Below are positions 44,496-52,396 of a stretch of DNA of 52,634 bases, piece by piece. Both the position numbers and the translations under genes were made by a program. The notes beneath the pieces were generated by a model. It ran no database searches and was not told where the DNA came from. It worked only from the letters and a program-made list of their open reading frames with translations. Each line of letters begins with the position of its first letter. The stretch's first letter is position 1. Origin of the DNA: Actinomycetota bacterium (GTDB lineage: Bacteria > Actinomycetota > Actinomycetes > Mycobacteriales > JACQDL01); the NCBI GenBank assembly GCA_016201065.1, contig JACQDL010000024.1, forward strand, positions 1-52,634, given 5' to 3'.

Positions 44496-45433
44496 TCCCG
44501 GCACGCGAGATCCTCGCGCTACGCGATGAATGGACGCTGCGCAGCGACGTCATCGAGAAGGACTGGGCGCTCGGCTGGGTACTCGCTGGCATCGCCGCGC
44601 ATCCGGACCTCACGTCATTGGTCTTCAAGGGCGGAACCTGCCTGCGCAAGTGCTACTACGAGACCTACCGGTTCTCCGAGGACCTCGACTTCACCGCGAC
44701 CGCGGGCGGACCGGAGGACCCGGGACAGCTCACCGGGGTCTTCACCGAGATCGCGGCGTGGCTGGCGGAGCACGCTGGACTCGAACTCATCGTCGACCAG
44801 CGGTCCTTCGTGCGGCGACGCAATCGACGCGGGAATCCCACCACCCTGGGCCGATTGGCCTACCGCGGCCCGACAAAGCCGCCCACGCCGCCCAAACTCA
44901 AGATCGACCTCACCGCAGACGAAGTCATCGTCAACCGGCCGGCACTGAGGCCGATCTTGCATCCCTACTCCGATGCGCCGCAGCCGGTCGCCGCGATCGG
45001 CTGCTATGCCATCGTCGACCTGCTCGCCGAAAAGCTGCGCGCACCCACCGAACGGTGTCGCCCGCGCGACCTGTACGACGTCGTGCACCTCTTCCGCCAC
45101 CCCGATCTGCTCGGACGCGCAGGCGAGGTCACGGCGGCCATGGAGGACAAGTGCAGGCACGTCGGCATCAGGCCTCCTGACCTAGCCGCAATCCGGGCAA
45201 CTCCCTACCGCGCCGAGATCGAGGCTGAATGGGCCAACATGCTCGACCACCAACTGCCCAGCCTGCCGCCATTCGCGCAGTTCTGGGCATCCCTGGACGA
45301 CGTCTTCGCCTGGCTCACTCGCGGGGTCGCCCTTCCCGCCGTCGATGACGTCCTGGCGCAGCGGTGCGCCGCTGGAACTGATCAGGTTCGCCGGAGCCAA
45401 CCGCCTCAAGGTCGAAATCGACTACCGCGCTGA
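44492..45433 (+). CDS. abiEii: AbiEii/AbiGii-family nucleotidyltransferase toxin
   Basis: GTG 44492 starts on the antitoxin stop. The nucleotidyltransferase motif FKGGTCLRKCYYETYRFSED continues LDF (GG-x-D-x-D core), with PPKLKIDLTADE carrying a third acidic residue and a later LLAEKLRAPTERCRPRDLYD helical box. AbiEii toxins transfer NTP residues to target RNA such as tRNA and arrest growth, including upon phage infection. The domain is complete to about residue 285. The frame then turns to nonsense for about 28 codons, and a likely C-terminal domain continues in another frame (next entry). Confidence 0.88.
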   Translation: MIPAREILALRDEWTLRSDVIEKDWALGWVLAGIAAHPDLTSLVFKGGTCLRKCYYETYRFSEDLDFTATAGGPEDPGQLTGVFTEIAAWLAEHAGLELIVDQRSFVRRRNRRGNPTTLGRLAYRGPTKPPTPPKLKIDLTADEVIVNRPALRPILHPYSDAPQPVAAIGCYAIVDLLAEKLRAPTERCRPRDLYDVVHLFRHPDLLGRAGEVTAAMEDKCRHVGIRPPDLAAIRATPYRAEIEAEWANMLDHQLPSLPPFAQFWASLDDVFAWLTRGVALPAVDDVLAQRCAAGTDQVRRSQPPQGRNRLPR

Positions 45434-45614
45434 GTGGGGACGCCAAGGCCCTCGCGTCGTTGAGCCCTACGCCCTCCGTCGCACCCGCGATGGCAACCTT
45501 GTGCTCTTCGTCGTCAACGACGACGGCGACCTGCGATCCTACCGCACCGACCGGATCGCACGGGTCTCCGTCACTCGCCGGACCTTCCAACCCCGATACA
45601 TCATCGAGTTCTGA
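45345..45614 (+). pseudogene. C-terminal WYL-like segment of the AbiEii protein, out of frame
   Basis: RSGAPLELIRFAGANRLKVE, then YRAEWGRQGPRVVEPYALRR, then LRSYRTDRIARVSVTRR resembles the compact beta-domain (WYL-like) found at the end of some actinobacterial AbiEii proteins. It is one base out of frame with the toxin, so an extra base (or two missing) near 45345-45355 is likely. ATG 45345 could instead start a separate 89-residue protein. Confidence 0.55.
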
Positions 45615-45620
45615 CACTGG

Positions 45621-45645
45621 TGGGCATCGAACCAGTGACGTCCTC
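45621..45645 (-). repeat. tRNA-Val 3'-half fragment, putative attachment scar
   Basis: ATCGAACCAGTGAC followed by N-TCCTC matches the T-arm and anticodon 3' stem of tRNA-Val(CAC) at 45730-45801 in the same orientation, with one mismatch; the acceptor part is degenerate. It begins 6 bp after the stop of the AbiE cassette. Confidence 0.65.
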
Positions 45646-45729
45646 ATCGTGATCATCACCGGACAAGGCGCGCCGCAAGCCGTCTCTGGGTCTGCCAAAC
45701 GTGCGTTGACCTGCGGTGTTACCGGTGGG

Positions 45730-45801
45730 TGGGCGATACTGGGATCGAACCAGTGACTTCCTCGGTGTGAACGAGGCGCTCTCCCGCTGAGCTAATCGCC
45801 C
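45730..45801 (-). tRNA. tRNA-Val (anticodon CAC)
   Basis: A 72-nt cloverleaf on the minus strand: acceptor GGGCGAT/ATCGCCC, D-loop AGCTCAGCGGGAGAGC, anticodon loop TTCACAC and T-arm CTGGTTCGATCCCAG. The CCA end is not encoded. Confidence 0.95.
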
Positions 45802-45871
45802 GGGTGCGACGCACACCTTACCGGATCGTCTGGCCAGCCGCCCGCCGTGTCGACTCACCCGCCGTGCCGAC

Positions 45872-46267
45872 TCACCCACCGAACGGGACACCCCGCCAGA
45901 GCAGGTACCCCACCGCCACGCCCACCAGCAGCAGCAGGACCCCCGAGCCCAGGAGTATCCGGACCGGCACGGACTGCCTGCTCACCCACCGGTTCCAGAA
46001 CCGCGCCACGGCCCGCAGCCGAGACGACAGCTGCTCGGCCCACCGGTACTCGCTGGCGAGGATGCCGAGCCCGAGAAAGATCACCAGCCAGCCCGGTCCC
46101 GGCAGCGCCAGGAGGACGATCCCAACCCCGATCGTGGCGACACCGAGCGAGGTCACCACGATCAGGTAGGGGCGCCGGGTCAGCCGGTTCGTCCGCAACC
46201 ACCGCCGTACCGCACCCGGGCGGCTCCGGTGGGTGGGCGGATCACCCGGCCGACCACGCCGTCCCAT
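45872..46267 (-). CDS. PGPGW-family (TIGR02611) membrane protein
   Basis: 131 residues, three membrane helices. The hallmark LLALPGPGWLVIFLGLGILA lies in the loop between the first two, followed by SEYRWAEQ. The function of the family is unknown. A start 5 codons upstream (46282) is possible. Confidence 0.85.
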   Translation of the reverse strand: MGRRGRPGDPPTHRSRPGAVRRWLRTNRLTRRPYLIVVTSLGVATIGVGIVLLALPGPGWLVIFLGLGILASEYRWAEQLSSRLRAVARFWNRWVSRQSVPVRILLGSGVLLLLVGVAVGYLLWRGVPFGG

Positions 46268-46469
46268 TTGCCCTGACGACACCCTTCATCACTCCCCCGG
46301 ATGACCGACCTCTTCAGTCTTGCCGAGGAAATCTCGTCGCACTTCCCAAAGGCCCTAGTCGGATTCGACGAAAGCAAAGCTAACGGGTCACCACAGGGAG
46401 CTCACGTCCGGCGTCACCGGTGGGACCGCACTTCGTTAGCAGAGAAGCGAACAGACACGGGGAGGCGGC

Positions 46470-46904
46470 ATGGCACCGCGATCGCGCGCAGTGCGCTCAG
46501 CGATGGGACTGCACCTCGTCGTACCGGGGGCTGACGTGATCGTGGACGCCGTCTTCCGGTACGACGTGAGCGATCCGTACGCGATACACGTCACGTTCCG
46601 GACCGGTCCGGGCGAGGACGGGAAGATCGAGTGGTTGTTCGCGCGCCAGCTCCTGGGTGCCGGGCTGGTCGCCCCCATCGGCGACGGGGACGTCCGGATC
46701 TGGCCGGGCACCGACGGCGAGGAGGGGCCGATCTTCCTGGAGCTGTGCTCACCGTCCGGGCAGGCGCTGTTCGAGGCACCGCGGGAGAAGCTGGTGGACT
46801 TCCTCTTCCGCAGCTACGCGTTGGTGGCGCCGGGCCACGAGGGCGACTTCCTCGACATCGACGCCGAGCTTGAGCTCCTGCTGCTGCACGGCGACCTCGC
46901 GTAG
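46470..46904 (+). CDS. SsgA-family sporulation/cell division regulator
   Basis: 144 residues, preceded by GGGGAGG. The SsgA-like (SALP) fold is recognised by YDVSDPYAIHVTF, WLFARQLL, GDGDVRIWP and ALFEAPREKLVDFLFRSYALV. SsgB-type members recruit FtsZ to septum sites in sporulating actinobacteria. It supports an actinomycete host with a spore cycle. Confidence 0.9.
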   Translation: MAPRSRAVRSAMGLHLVVPGADVIVDAVFRYDVSDPYAIHVTFRTGPGEDGKIEWLFARQLLGAGLVAPIGDGDVRIWPGTDGEEGPIFLELCSPSGQALFEAPREKLVDFLFRSYALVAPGHEGDFLDIDAELELLLLHGDLA

Positions 46905-47076
46905 TACCCCACCGAACAGCGCGGCGGGCCGGCGATCGCGCCCGAGACACGCCGAGGACACGCGAGCTGACCTGCCACCAGGCGGCGAAGGGCACGGCAC
47001 ACGGCCGGCCGGCGCGTAGGCTTCCGACCGAACCAGCGCCACGTGATCGCTGCGGGTTCGGACTCGGGGAGGGCTC
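46905..47076. other. Intergenic region
   Basis: 172 bases. A -10-like TAGGCT lies around 47017. No hairpin with clear symmetry was found. Confidence 0.3.
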
Positions 47077-48267
47077 GTGGGCCGGCATACCGTCGTACGT
47101 CGTCGCTCCCGTCCCCGGATCGCCTCCGCCCTGGTCGGCATCGCCGCGGCCGCGGCTCTCGTCGCGGGCGTGGCAGTCGTCGCGGGCGTGGCAGTCGTCG
47201 GCACGCAGCCGTCGCCGGCCGCCGTCCGTGGCGCCGGACAACCCGCCGGGCGACCCGCCGAGGCGACGCCACCGCCCGCGCGGACCACGACGGGGCCGGT
47301 CCCGGTCCCGGCCCGCCCCGGTGCCGCCGCGAGCGATCCGGAGATCACCATCGCGTTCGGCGGTGACGTGCACTTCACCGGCCGGGTGGCCAGCCGGGTG
47401 ACCGCCGGCGCCGGGGCCGACGCGCTCGGGCCGATCAGCGGCTCGCTGGCCGCCGCTGACCTCAGCATGGTCAACCTGGAATCGTCGATCACCGACGGCG
47501 GCACACCGGAACCGAAACAGTTCCACTTCCGGGCACCCGCCGCGGCGCTCGACGCGCTGCGCGCCAGCGGTGTCGACGTCGCGACCATGGCGAACAACCA
47601 CACCGTGGACTACGGCTCGGTCGGCCTGTCGGACACCCTCGCCGCGATCGGCAGCCACCACCTTCCGGTGGTGGGCATCGGCGCGGATGCCAGCCATGCC
47701 TACGCCCCGTGGTACGCCGATGTTCGCGGCACCCGGGTCGCCGTGCTCGGGGCGACCCAGATCCGCGACCGCACCCTCAGCTCGTGGACGGCGGGCGCGT
47801 CCAGCCCAGGGGTCGCCTCGGCGTACTCCGACCGGCTGCTCGCCGCGGTGCGGCAGGCGCGCAAGGACGCCCAGGTGGTCGTGGTCTACCTGCACTGGGG
47901 CGAGGAGGGGCGGGAATGCCCGAGCTCGGCCCAGGTGACGCTCGCTCGGCAGCTCGCGGCGGCCGGGGCTGACGCCGTGGTGGGCAGCCACGCGCACCTG
48001 CTGCTCGGTGCCGGCTGGCTCGGCCCGACGTACGTCGGGTACGGCCTCGGCAACTTCCTGTGGTGGCGCGACAACGCCACGTCCAACGACACCGGAGTGC
48101 TCACCCTGACCTTCCGGGGCCGGCGGGTGGTGAGTGAGGCGTTCACGCCGGCCCGCATCGACCCCCGGGGCGTCCCGATGCCGGCCAGCGGCGACGTGGC
48201 GGAAAGCATCCACGCCACGTTGCGGAGAGTGACAACCTGCGCTGGACTCGCGGACCATCCGGGCTGA
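47077..48267 (+). CDS. CapA-family (poly-gamma-glutamate synthesis-like) protein
   Basis: 396 residues from GTG 47077. An N-terminal membrane anchor contains a duplicated 6-residue hydrophobic unit (18-bp tandem DNA repeat), followed by a Pro/Ala linker. The CapA metallophosphoesterase-like domain begins near residue 88: ITIAFGGDVHFTGRV, NLESSITD, MANNHTVDYG, YLHWGEE, GSHAHLLLGAGW and YGLGNFLW. It probably lies outside the membrane. CapA family members take part in capsule/PGA synthesis or act on cell envelope substrates; the exact role here is unknown. Confidence 0.88.
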   Translation: MGRHTVVRRRSRPRIASALVGIAAAAALVAGVAVVAGVAVVGTQPSPAAVRGAGQPAGRPAEATPPPARTTTGPVPVPARPGAAASDPEITIAFGGDVHFTGRVASRVTAGAGADALGPISGSLAAADLSMVNLESSITDGGTPEPKQFHFRAPAAALDALRASGVDVATMANNHTVDYGSVGLSDTLAAIGSHHLPVVGIGADASHAYAPWYADVRGTRVAVLGATQIRDRTLSSWTAGASSPGVASAYSDRLLAAVRQARKDAQVVVVYLHWGEEGRECPSSAQVTLARQLAAAGADAVVGSHAHLLLGAGWLGPTYVGYGLGNFLWWRDNATSNDTGVLTLTFRGRRVVSEAFTPARIDPRGVPMPASGDVAESIHATLRRVTTCAGLADHPG

Positions 48268-48360
48268 CGCCGCGCCGGAAGCGGGTTTGAAGACACGCTG
48301 GCGGGTGGGCTACAGTCACTCGCGCTGGGCGGCCTCGTTTCTGACGGCCAGTGAGGCAGT

Positions 48361-48433
48361 GCGGACGTAGCGCAGCTGGTAGCGCATCACCTTGCCAAGG
48401 TGAGGGTCGCGGGTTCGAATCCCGTCGTCCGCT
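48361..48433 (+). tRNA. tRNA-Gly (anticodon GCC)
   Basis: 73-nt cloverleaf: acceptor GCGGACG/CGTCCGC, anticodon loop TTGCCAA and T-arm GCGGGTTCGAATCCCGT. No encoded CCA. Confidence 0.95.
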
Positions 48434-48479
48434 CGGCGTACGCCCCTCGGGCGCCAGACCGGGGTCCCGGGGAGACTCC

Positions 48480-48551
48480 GGCGGAGTGGCCGAGTGGCTT
48501 AGGCAAGGGCCTGCAAAGCCCTGTACGCGGGTTCGATTCCCGCCTCCGCCT
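48480..48551 (+). tRNA. tRNA-Cys (anticodon GCA)
   Basis: 72-nt cloverleaf: acceptor GGCGGAG/CTCCGCC, anticodon loop CTGCAAA and T-arm CGGGTTCGATTCCCG. Confidence 0.95.
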
Positions 48552-48552
48552 C

Positions 48553-48624
48553 GGGCGATTAGCTCAGTGGGAGAGCGCTTCCTTGACACGGAAGAGGCCA
48601 CTGGTTCAATCCCAGTATCGCCCA
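48553..48624 (+). tRNA. tRNA-Val (anticodon GAC), AICE integration target
   Basis: 72-nt cloverleaf: acceptor GGGCGAT/ATCGCCC, anticodon loop TTGACAC and T-arm CTGGTTCAATCCCAG (A where tRNA-Val(CAC) has G). Its 3' end is 17 bp from the integrase gene, so the element probably supplied the 3' part and kept the tRNA whole. Confidence 0.95.
48590..48624 (+). other. Probable attL core in tRNA-Val
   Basis: The 3' part of tRNA-Val (T-arm and acceptor) is the usual crossover for AICE tyrosine integrases. The matching attR should lie right of the window, so the exact core cannot be read here. Confidence 0.5.
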
Positions 48625-48641
48625 CCACACGAAAGTGCAGG

Positions 48642-49901
48642 TCATGAGCCCTCTTCGGAGGGCTCATCTGCATCTGCGGCCACCTCGCCGGAGCCAGAAG
48701 TCAGCGAGAAGTCAGCAAGCGCCGCGCGGACCCGGCCGTCCCGCCCCTCGGAGCCGTGCGTGTAGAGGTTGAGCGTGGTCGAGGTTTGCTCGTGCCCCAT
48801 CACCCGCGCAATGTCGTTGATCGGCACGCCCTCGGACACCAGCCAGGTGGCGTACGAATGGCGGAGATCGTGGAACCGCAGCCCGCCGGCCGCCTTCCGG
48901 ACCACGCAGGCGACCGCTTCCCGTTCCGTGGTGAACTCCGCCGACCATTCGACCCCGGCCGCGTCGGGCCACCGGGCCAGGTAGCGGTACTGCCCGGTCG
49001 GCACGACCGCGCCGAGGAGCCCGGCCCGGACCAGCGCCGGCCGCCAGATCCGGGCACGGAAGTGAGTACGGCGCAGTGGACCACCGGCCGTGTTGGTGAA
49101 CAGCTCCCCCGCCGGGCCGGCCGGGTACGCGGCGCGGTACCCGGCGAGGAGTTCGCGGACGAACGGAGGCAGCGGAACGGTCCGCCGGCCGGCTTTCGAT
49201 TTCGGGTACGGCTTGCTCGTCACCGTGCCGGCGACCTCTACCGCGACCCGCAGCACGGTCACCGTGCCGGCCACCAGGTCGACCGCGTCCCAGCGCAGCC
49301 CGACGCACTCACCCCACCGGAACCCGGTCCCGGCGGCCAGGCCGACGACGGCCCGGTACCGCTCGGGCACCACCGGCAACAGCTTGCCGACGATCTCGGC
49401 CGGCGTGACCACCTGATCGGCGCTGTCCTTCCGCCGGGTCGGCGGCAACCGCACCCCGTCGAACGGGTTCGCCGCGATCACCCGGTCAAGGACCGCCGTG
49501 CGCATCACCGCCGAGCCGAGCCGGTGGCACTGCGCAACGCTAGCCGGGGCGAGCCGCCGCCCCAGCATGGTCACCCATTCCTGCACGGCAAGGTGGTGGA
49601 TCTTGCCGAGCGGCAGGTCTCCCCACCGGGCGATGACGTGATTGCGCATGATCGAGCGGTCCCGCGCCGCCGTCGTGATCTCGTCGTTGCGGGCCGCCAG
49701 CCACCGATCCGCGTAGGCATCGAACATGATCCGGCCGGCGTGCGGATCGACGTAGGTCCCCCGGTTAAGGGTGGTGTCGACCTCTGCGAGGAAGGCGTTT
49801 GCTTCCCGTTTGGTGCGGAACGTCTTGGCCCGCTGCCGGCCGGACGGGTCCCGCCAGTTCGCCCGGTAGCTGCCCGCCGGGGTCGGTACGACGTGTCCCA
49901 T
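48642..49901 (-). CDS. int: AICE tyrosine integrase
   Basis: 419 residues from ATG 49901. An N-terminal arm-binding domain and a SAM-like core-binding domain precede the catalytic domain. The catalytic set is Arg in GTGFRWGECVGL, HxxR in FHDLRHSYATW, His in VMGHEQTSTTLN and the Tyr nucleophile in LYTH. It catalyses recombination between attP and the tRNA-Val site. It begins 2 bp after the xis stop. A UUCG-loop hairpin lies across its last codons. Confidence 0.93.
   Translation of the reverse strand: MGHVVPTPAGSYRANWRDPSGRQRAKTFRTKREANAFLAEVDTTLNRGTYVDPHAGRIMFDAYADRWLAARNDEITTAARDRSIMRNHVIARWGDLPLGKIHHLAVQEWVTMLGRRLAPASVAQCHRLGSAVMRTAVLDRVIAANPFDGVRLPPTRRKDSADQVVTPAEIVGKLLPVVPERYRAVVGLAAGTGFRWGECVGLRWDAVDLVAGTVTVLRVAVEVAGTVTSKPYPKSKAGRRTVPLPPFVRELLAGYRAAYPAGPAGELFTNTAGGPLRRTHFRARIWRPALVRAGLLGAVVPTGQYRYLARWPDAAGVEWSAEFTTEREAVACVVRKAAGGLRFHDLRHSYATWLVSEGVPINDIARVMGHEQTSTTLNLYTHGSEGRDGRVRAALADFSLTSGSGEVAADADEPSEEGS
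48644..48667. terminator. UUCG tetraloop hairpin at the tRNA/int junction
   Basis: ATGAGCCCTC and GAGGGCTCAT form a perfect 10-bp stem around TTCG. It lies 19 bp past the tRNA-Val end and includes the integrase stop, so it can terminate the tRNA transcript and stop the converging element transcript. Confidence 0.7.
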
Positions 49902-49902
49902 G

Positions 49903-50091
49903 TCAGCTCGCCTCCTTCCAGCCGTCGAGCCAGGCGTGGAACCGGACTCGCGGGATGACCCAGCGGCCACCGAGCCGCTGGGCGGGGATGGTGCCGTCCC
50001 GGACGAGCGCGTACGCGCTGCCACGGGACAGCGAGAGCAGGTGCGCGACCTCGGTCACGGTGTAGACCGCGCGAGGTTCGACAACCGTCAT
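49903..50091 (-). CDS. xis: Excisionase (HTH_17-type)
   Basis: 62 residues from MTVVEPRAVYTVTEVAHLLS. This is the compact winged HTH of AICE excisionases (SRGSAYALVRDGTIPAQRLGG, then RWVIPR). ATG 50091 shares TGATG with the repSA stop. An upstream start at 50127 would overlap repSA by 37 bp. Confidence 0.88.
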   Translation of the reverse strand: MTVVEPRAVYTVTEVAHLLSLSRGSAYALVRDGTIPAQRLGGRWVIPRVRFHAWLDGWKEAS

Positions 50092-51521
50092 CACTGCGTG
50101 AAACTCCCTCTCTGGTGGGGTTGACATGTCGCATCACGGGCCGCCTGTCGTTGCTCGCGTGCCCTGGCCGCCGCCGACGCCGCGAGCGCCGCATCACCGC
50201 TGGTGAGGTAGCCCAGGCCGGCGAAGGTCCAGTTGCCGACGACGAGGGTCGAGTCGTCTGGTTCGTCGGCGCCCAGCTCGCGGGCCAGCTCGGCGGCTTG
50301 CTGTTGCCGGTAGGCGCGGCGTTCGCCCCGGATGGCGCCGAGGGTGGTGGAGTAGCGGCGGGATTTGGAGGCGAAGTGCCCCCGGAAGCCGAGCATGTGC
50401 ACCCACCGGCGCACCCCCTCGAACGAGGCGCACCCACCCAGCACCCACCCGGTGTTGATCAACCGCTGCACGTGGGCGGACAGGCCGAGAGCGGGTAGCG
50501 CGGCCGGGGTAAGGCGCCGGTCCCCGACCCCGAAATCTTCGGCGGACTTGGTGGCGTACTTGGCGATGTAGCGGGCCGCGTGTTCGGCGGTCAGCTCGGC
50601 CGGTCCGCCGTTGATGGTTTGGGTATCGATCTGTTGCCCGAACCGCAGCACCACCCCCGACCCGTCCGGCATGTCAGTCGTCAACCGGACGTGTTCGGCA
50701 GCCCGTTTGACCGCGTCCGCCAGGTCGTGCACGTCCAACGGCAACACGGTCGGTGCGAACTCGTCGCCGGGTGCGTCCAGGCGCACCAGGGCGTGGAAGT
50801 GGACGACGCCGCGTCGTTGGAACTCGGCGACCTTGACGAACGACACCCGACACGCGTGCGTGAATTCGGTCGCGGTCAGCCCGGCCGTGCGGGCCAGTTC
50901 CCGCCGGAGTGTGATCGTGAAGCGGCGCCACAGCTCGGGTGCGTGCCAGTTGAACGCGACATGCGCGGGGTAGTCGTAGCAGTCCGCGCAGATCGGCTCG
51001 CCCAGGCGTGGGTCACCCTCGCCATGCACCGAGGTGCACCAGGTCGGCCGCCCATGCTGGCAAAGCCGGGGTGCCCCCCGCGGTGGCCGACACCGAGCCG
51101 ACCCACCCACCCGATCCAGCCGAGTCGTGTGCACCGCACCGAACCCGGGTGCGGTCAGGGTCGCGAACACCAGCGGATGCGAACGGATCGACTCCGGGAC
51201 GCCCTTCCGGCCACCGGCCGCGCCCGCGTAGAGGAGTTGCCACATGTCGCCGGCGTATTCGAACGAGCACGACGGACATACCGACGCGCGACGGTTCCCG
51301 CACCGGATGAGCAGCACCCGATCCGGCTCCGCATCGGTGGAGTACGTGACCCGTCGAGGCCCACCGTCCGGGTGTTCGATGACCCGGCCGCGTAGCCGGA
51401 CCGGTCGGGCACAGTGCCCACACCCGGCGACCTGACCCGCCCATCGGTCGAAGTCCGGACGGGCCGCCCGGTCCACAACCTCAGCGACCGTCGCCGGGGC
51501 GAGGGAGGCGACCGGCGTCAT
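50091..51521 (-). CDS. repSA: RepSA-family rolling-circle replication initiator
   Basis: 476 residues. Cys pairs in CGHCARP and CPSCSFEYAG lie in the N-terminal third. The central initiator motifs are VVHFHALVRLD (metal-binding His pair) and ARYIAKYATK (candidate nicking tyrosine). This matches the replication initiators of pSAM2-like AICEs, used after excision. It is 4 bp from traB (overlap at 51518-51521). Confidence 0.9.
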   Translation of the reverse strand: MTPVASLAPATVAEVVDRAARPDFDRWAGQVAGCGHCARPVRLRGRVIEHPDGGPRRVTYSTDAEPDRVLLIRCGNRRASVCPSCSFEYAGDMWQLLYAGAAGGRKGVPESIRSHPLVFATLTAPGFGAVHTTRLDRVGGSARCRPPRGAPRLCQHGRPTWCTSVHGEGDPRLGEPICADCYDYPAHVAFNWHAPELWRRFTITLRRELARTAGLTATEFTHACRVSFVKVAEFQRRGVVHFHALVRLDAPGDEFAPTVLPLDVHDLADAVKRAAEHVRLTTDMPDGSGVVLRFGQQIDTQTINGGPAELTAEHAARYIAKYATKSAEDFGVGDRRLTPAALPALGLSAHVQRLINTGWVLGGCASFEGVRRWVHMLGFRGHFASKSRRYSTTLGAIRGERRAYRQQQAAELARELGADEPDDSTLVVGNWTFAGLGYLTSGDAALAASAAARAREQRQAARDATCQPHQRGSFTQ

Positions 51522-52396
51522 GCCAACCCCGACTCGTCTAAGTCCCCGGTCACGGCAGCCGCGTCGATGTCCTGTGCGGCACCGTGCTCGGCACGCAGTC
51601 GGGCCGCATGCTCGGCGAGCCGGGCGGCAGCATCGTCAGAGAGGTAGGCGGCCTTCATCCGCCGGGGTACTCCACCCTCGGCGATCAACCAGCCGACACC
51701 CCGCGCGCCGGGGTCAATGTCGGCGGCGGTGTACCCCTCGGACGCCCACCCGTGGCCGAGGATCACATCCGAACTCGCGTCGGTCGTGCACCGGAACGCC
51801 CACCGGTACCCGAACAGATCCCGCAGGCTTGTCGGCACGATGTCCGCCGACGGGCGTTGCGTGGCCGCCACCACGATGATGCCCGCCGCCCGGCCCCGCG
51901 CGACCAGGTCGCGGACCAGGGCGACGAACTCCTTCTGCTGCTTGCTCTCGCCGATGGTGGCGGAGAAGTACGCCAACTCGTCGAAGACCACCAACACCAC
52001 ATGGACCCCCGAGGAGCGGGTGACCTTCCTGCGGCCCGTGGCCAGCAGGTCGTCGTAGCGGGAGTCCATCAGGGCTTGCAGGCGCTTCAACAGCTCGATC
52101 GCCTCAGTGATCGACGGGCCGATGAACGCCCGCGCGCACGCCCGCCACACCCCCAGCTCGACCCGCTTGCCGTCGATGAGGACCAGGTCGCAATCGAGGG
52201 ACAGGGCAGCGTGGGCGACGATGAGGTTCAACGCCACCGACTTACCCGCACCCGGTTCCCCCGCCGCCAACAGGTTCCGCTCGGCGAGCCCGATCCGCAC
52301 GACCTGTCCCCGCTCATCGACGCCGAGGTGGACCGGTTCCCAGATCGACGACACCCCCGGCGCGCGCCTACCGGCCCGAGCGCGAATGCGGAACAC
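51518..52396 (-). CDS. traB: TraB/FtsK-SpoIIIE-type DNA translocase, C-terminal part
   Basis: 292 residues from GTG 52396, preceded by GGGAGGG. Walker A is GEPGAGKS (about 46-53), Walker B VVLVVFDELAY, with an ATQRPSADIVPTSLRDL sensor region. It moves double-stranded DNA between mycelia in AICE and plasmid conjugation. Family members commonly carry the ahead-lying N-terminal part (VTRDRRFSALVLVEVVRRDPLA) in the same chain. Here it is in a separate frame upstream with a 29-bp overlap, either a real split or a frameshift. Confidence 0.85.
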   Translation of the reverse strand: MFRIRARAGRRAPGVSSIWEPVHLGVDERGQVVRIGLAERNLLAAGEPGAGKSVALNLIVAHAALSLDCDLVLIDGKRVELGVWRACARAFIGPSITEAIELLKRLQALMDSRYDDLLATGRRKVTRSSGVHVVLVVFDELAYFSATIGESKQQKEFVALVRDLVARGRAAGIIVVAATQRPSADIVPTSLRDLFGYRWAFRCTTDASSDVILGHGWASEGYTAADIDPGARGVGWLIAEGGVPRRMKAAYLSDDAAARLAEHAARLRAEHGAAQDIDAAAVTGDLDESGLA

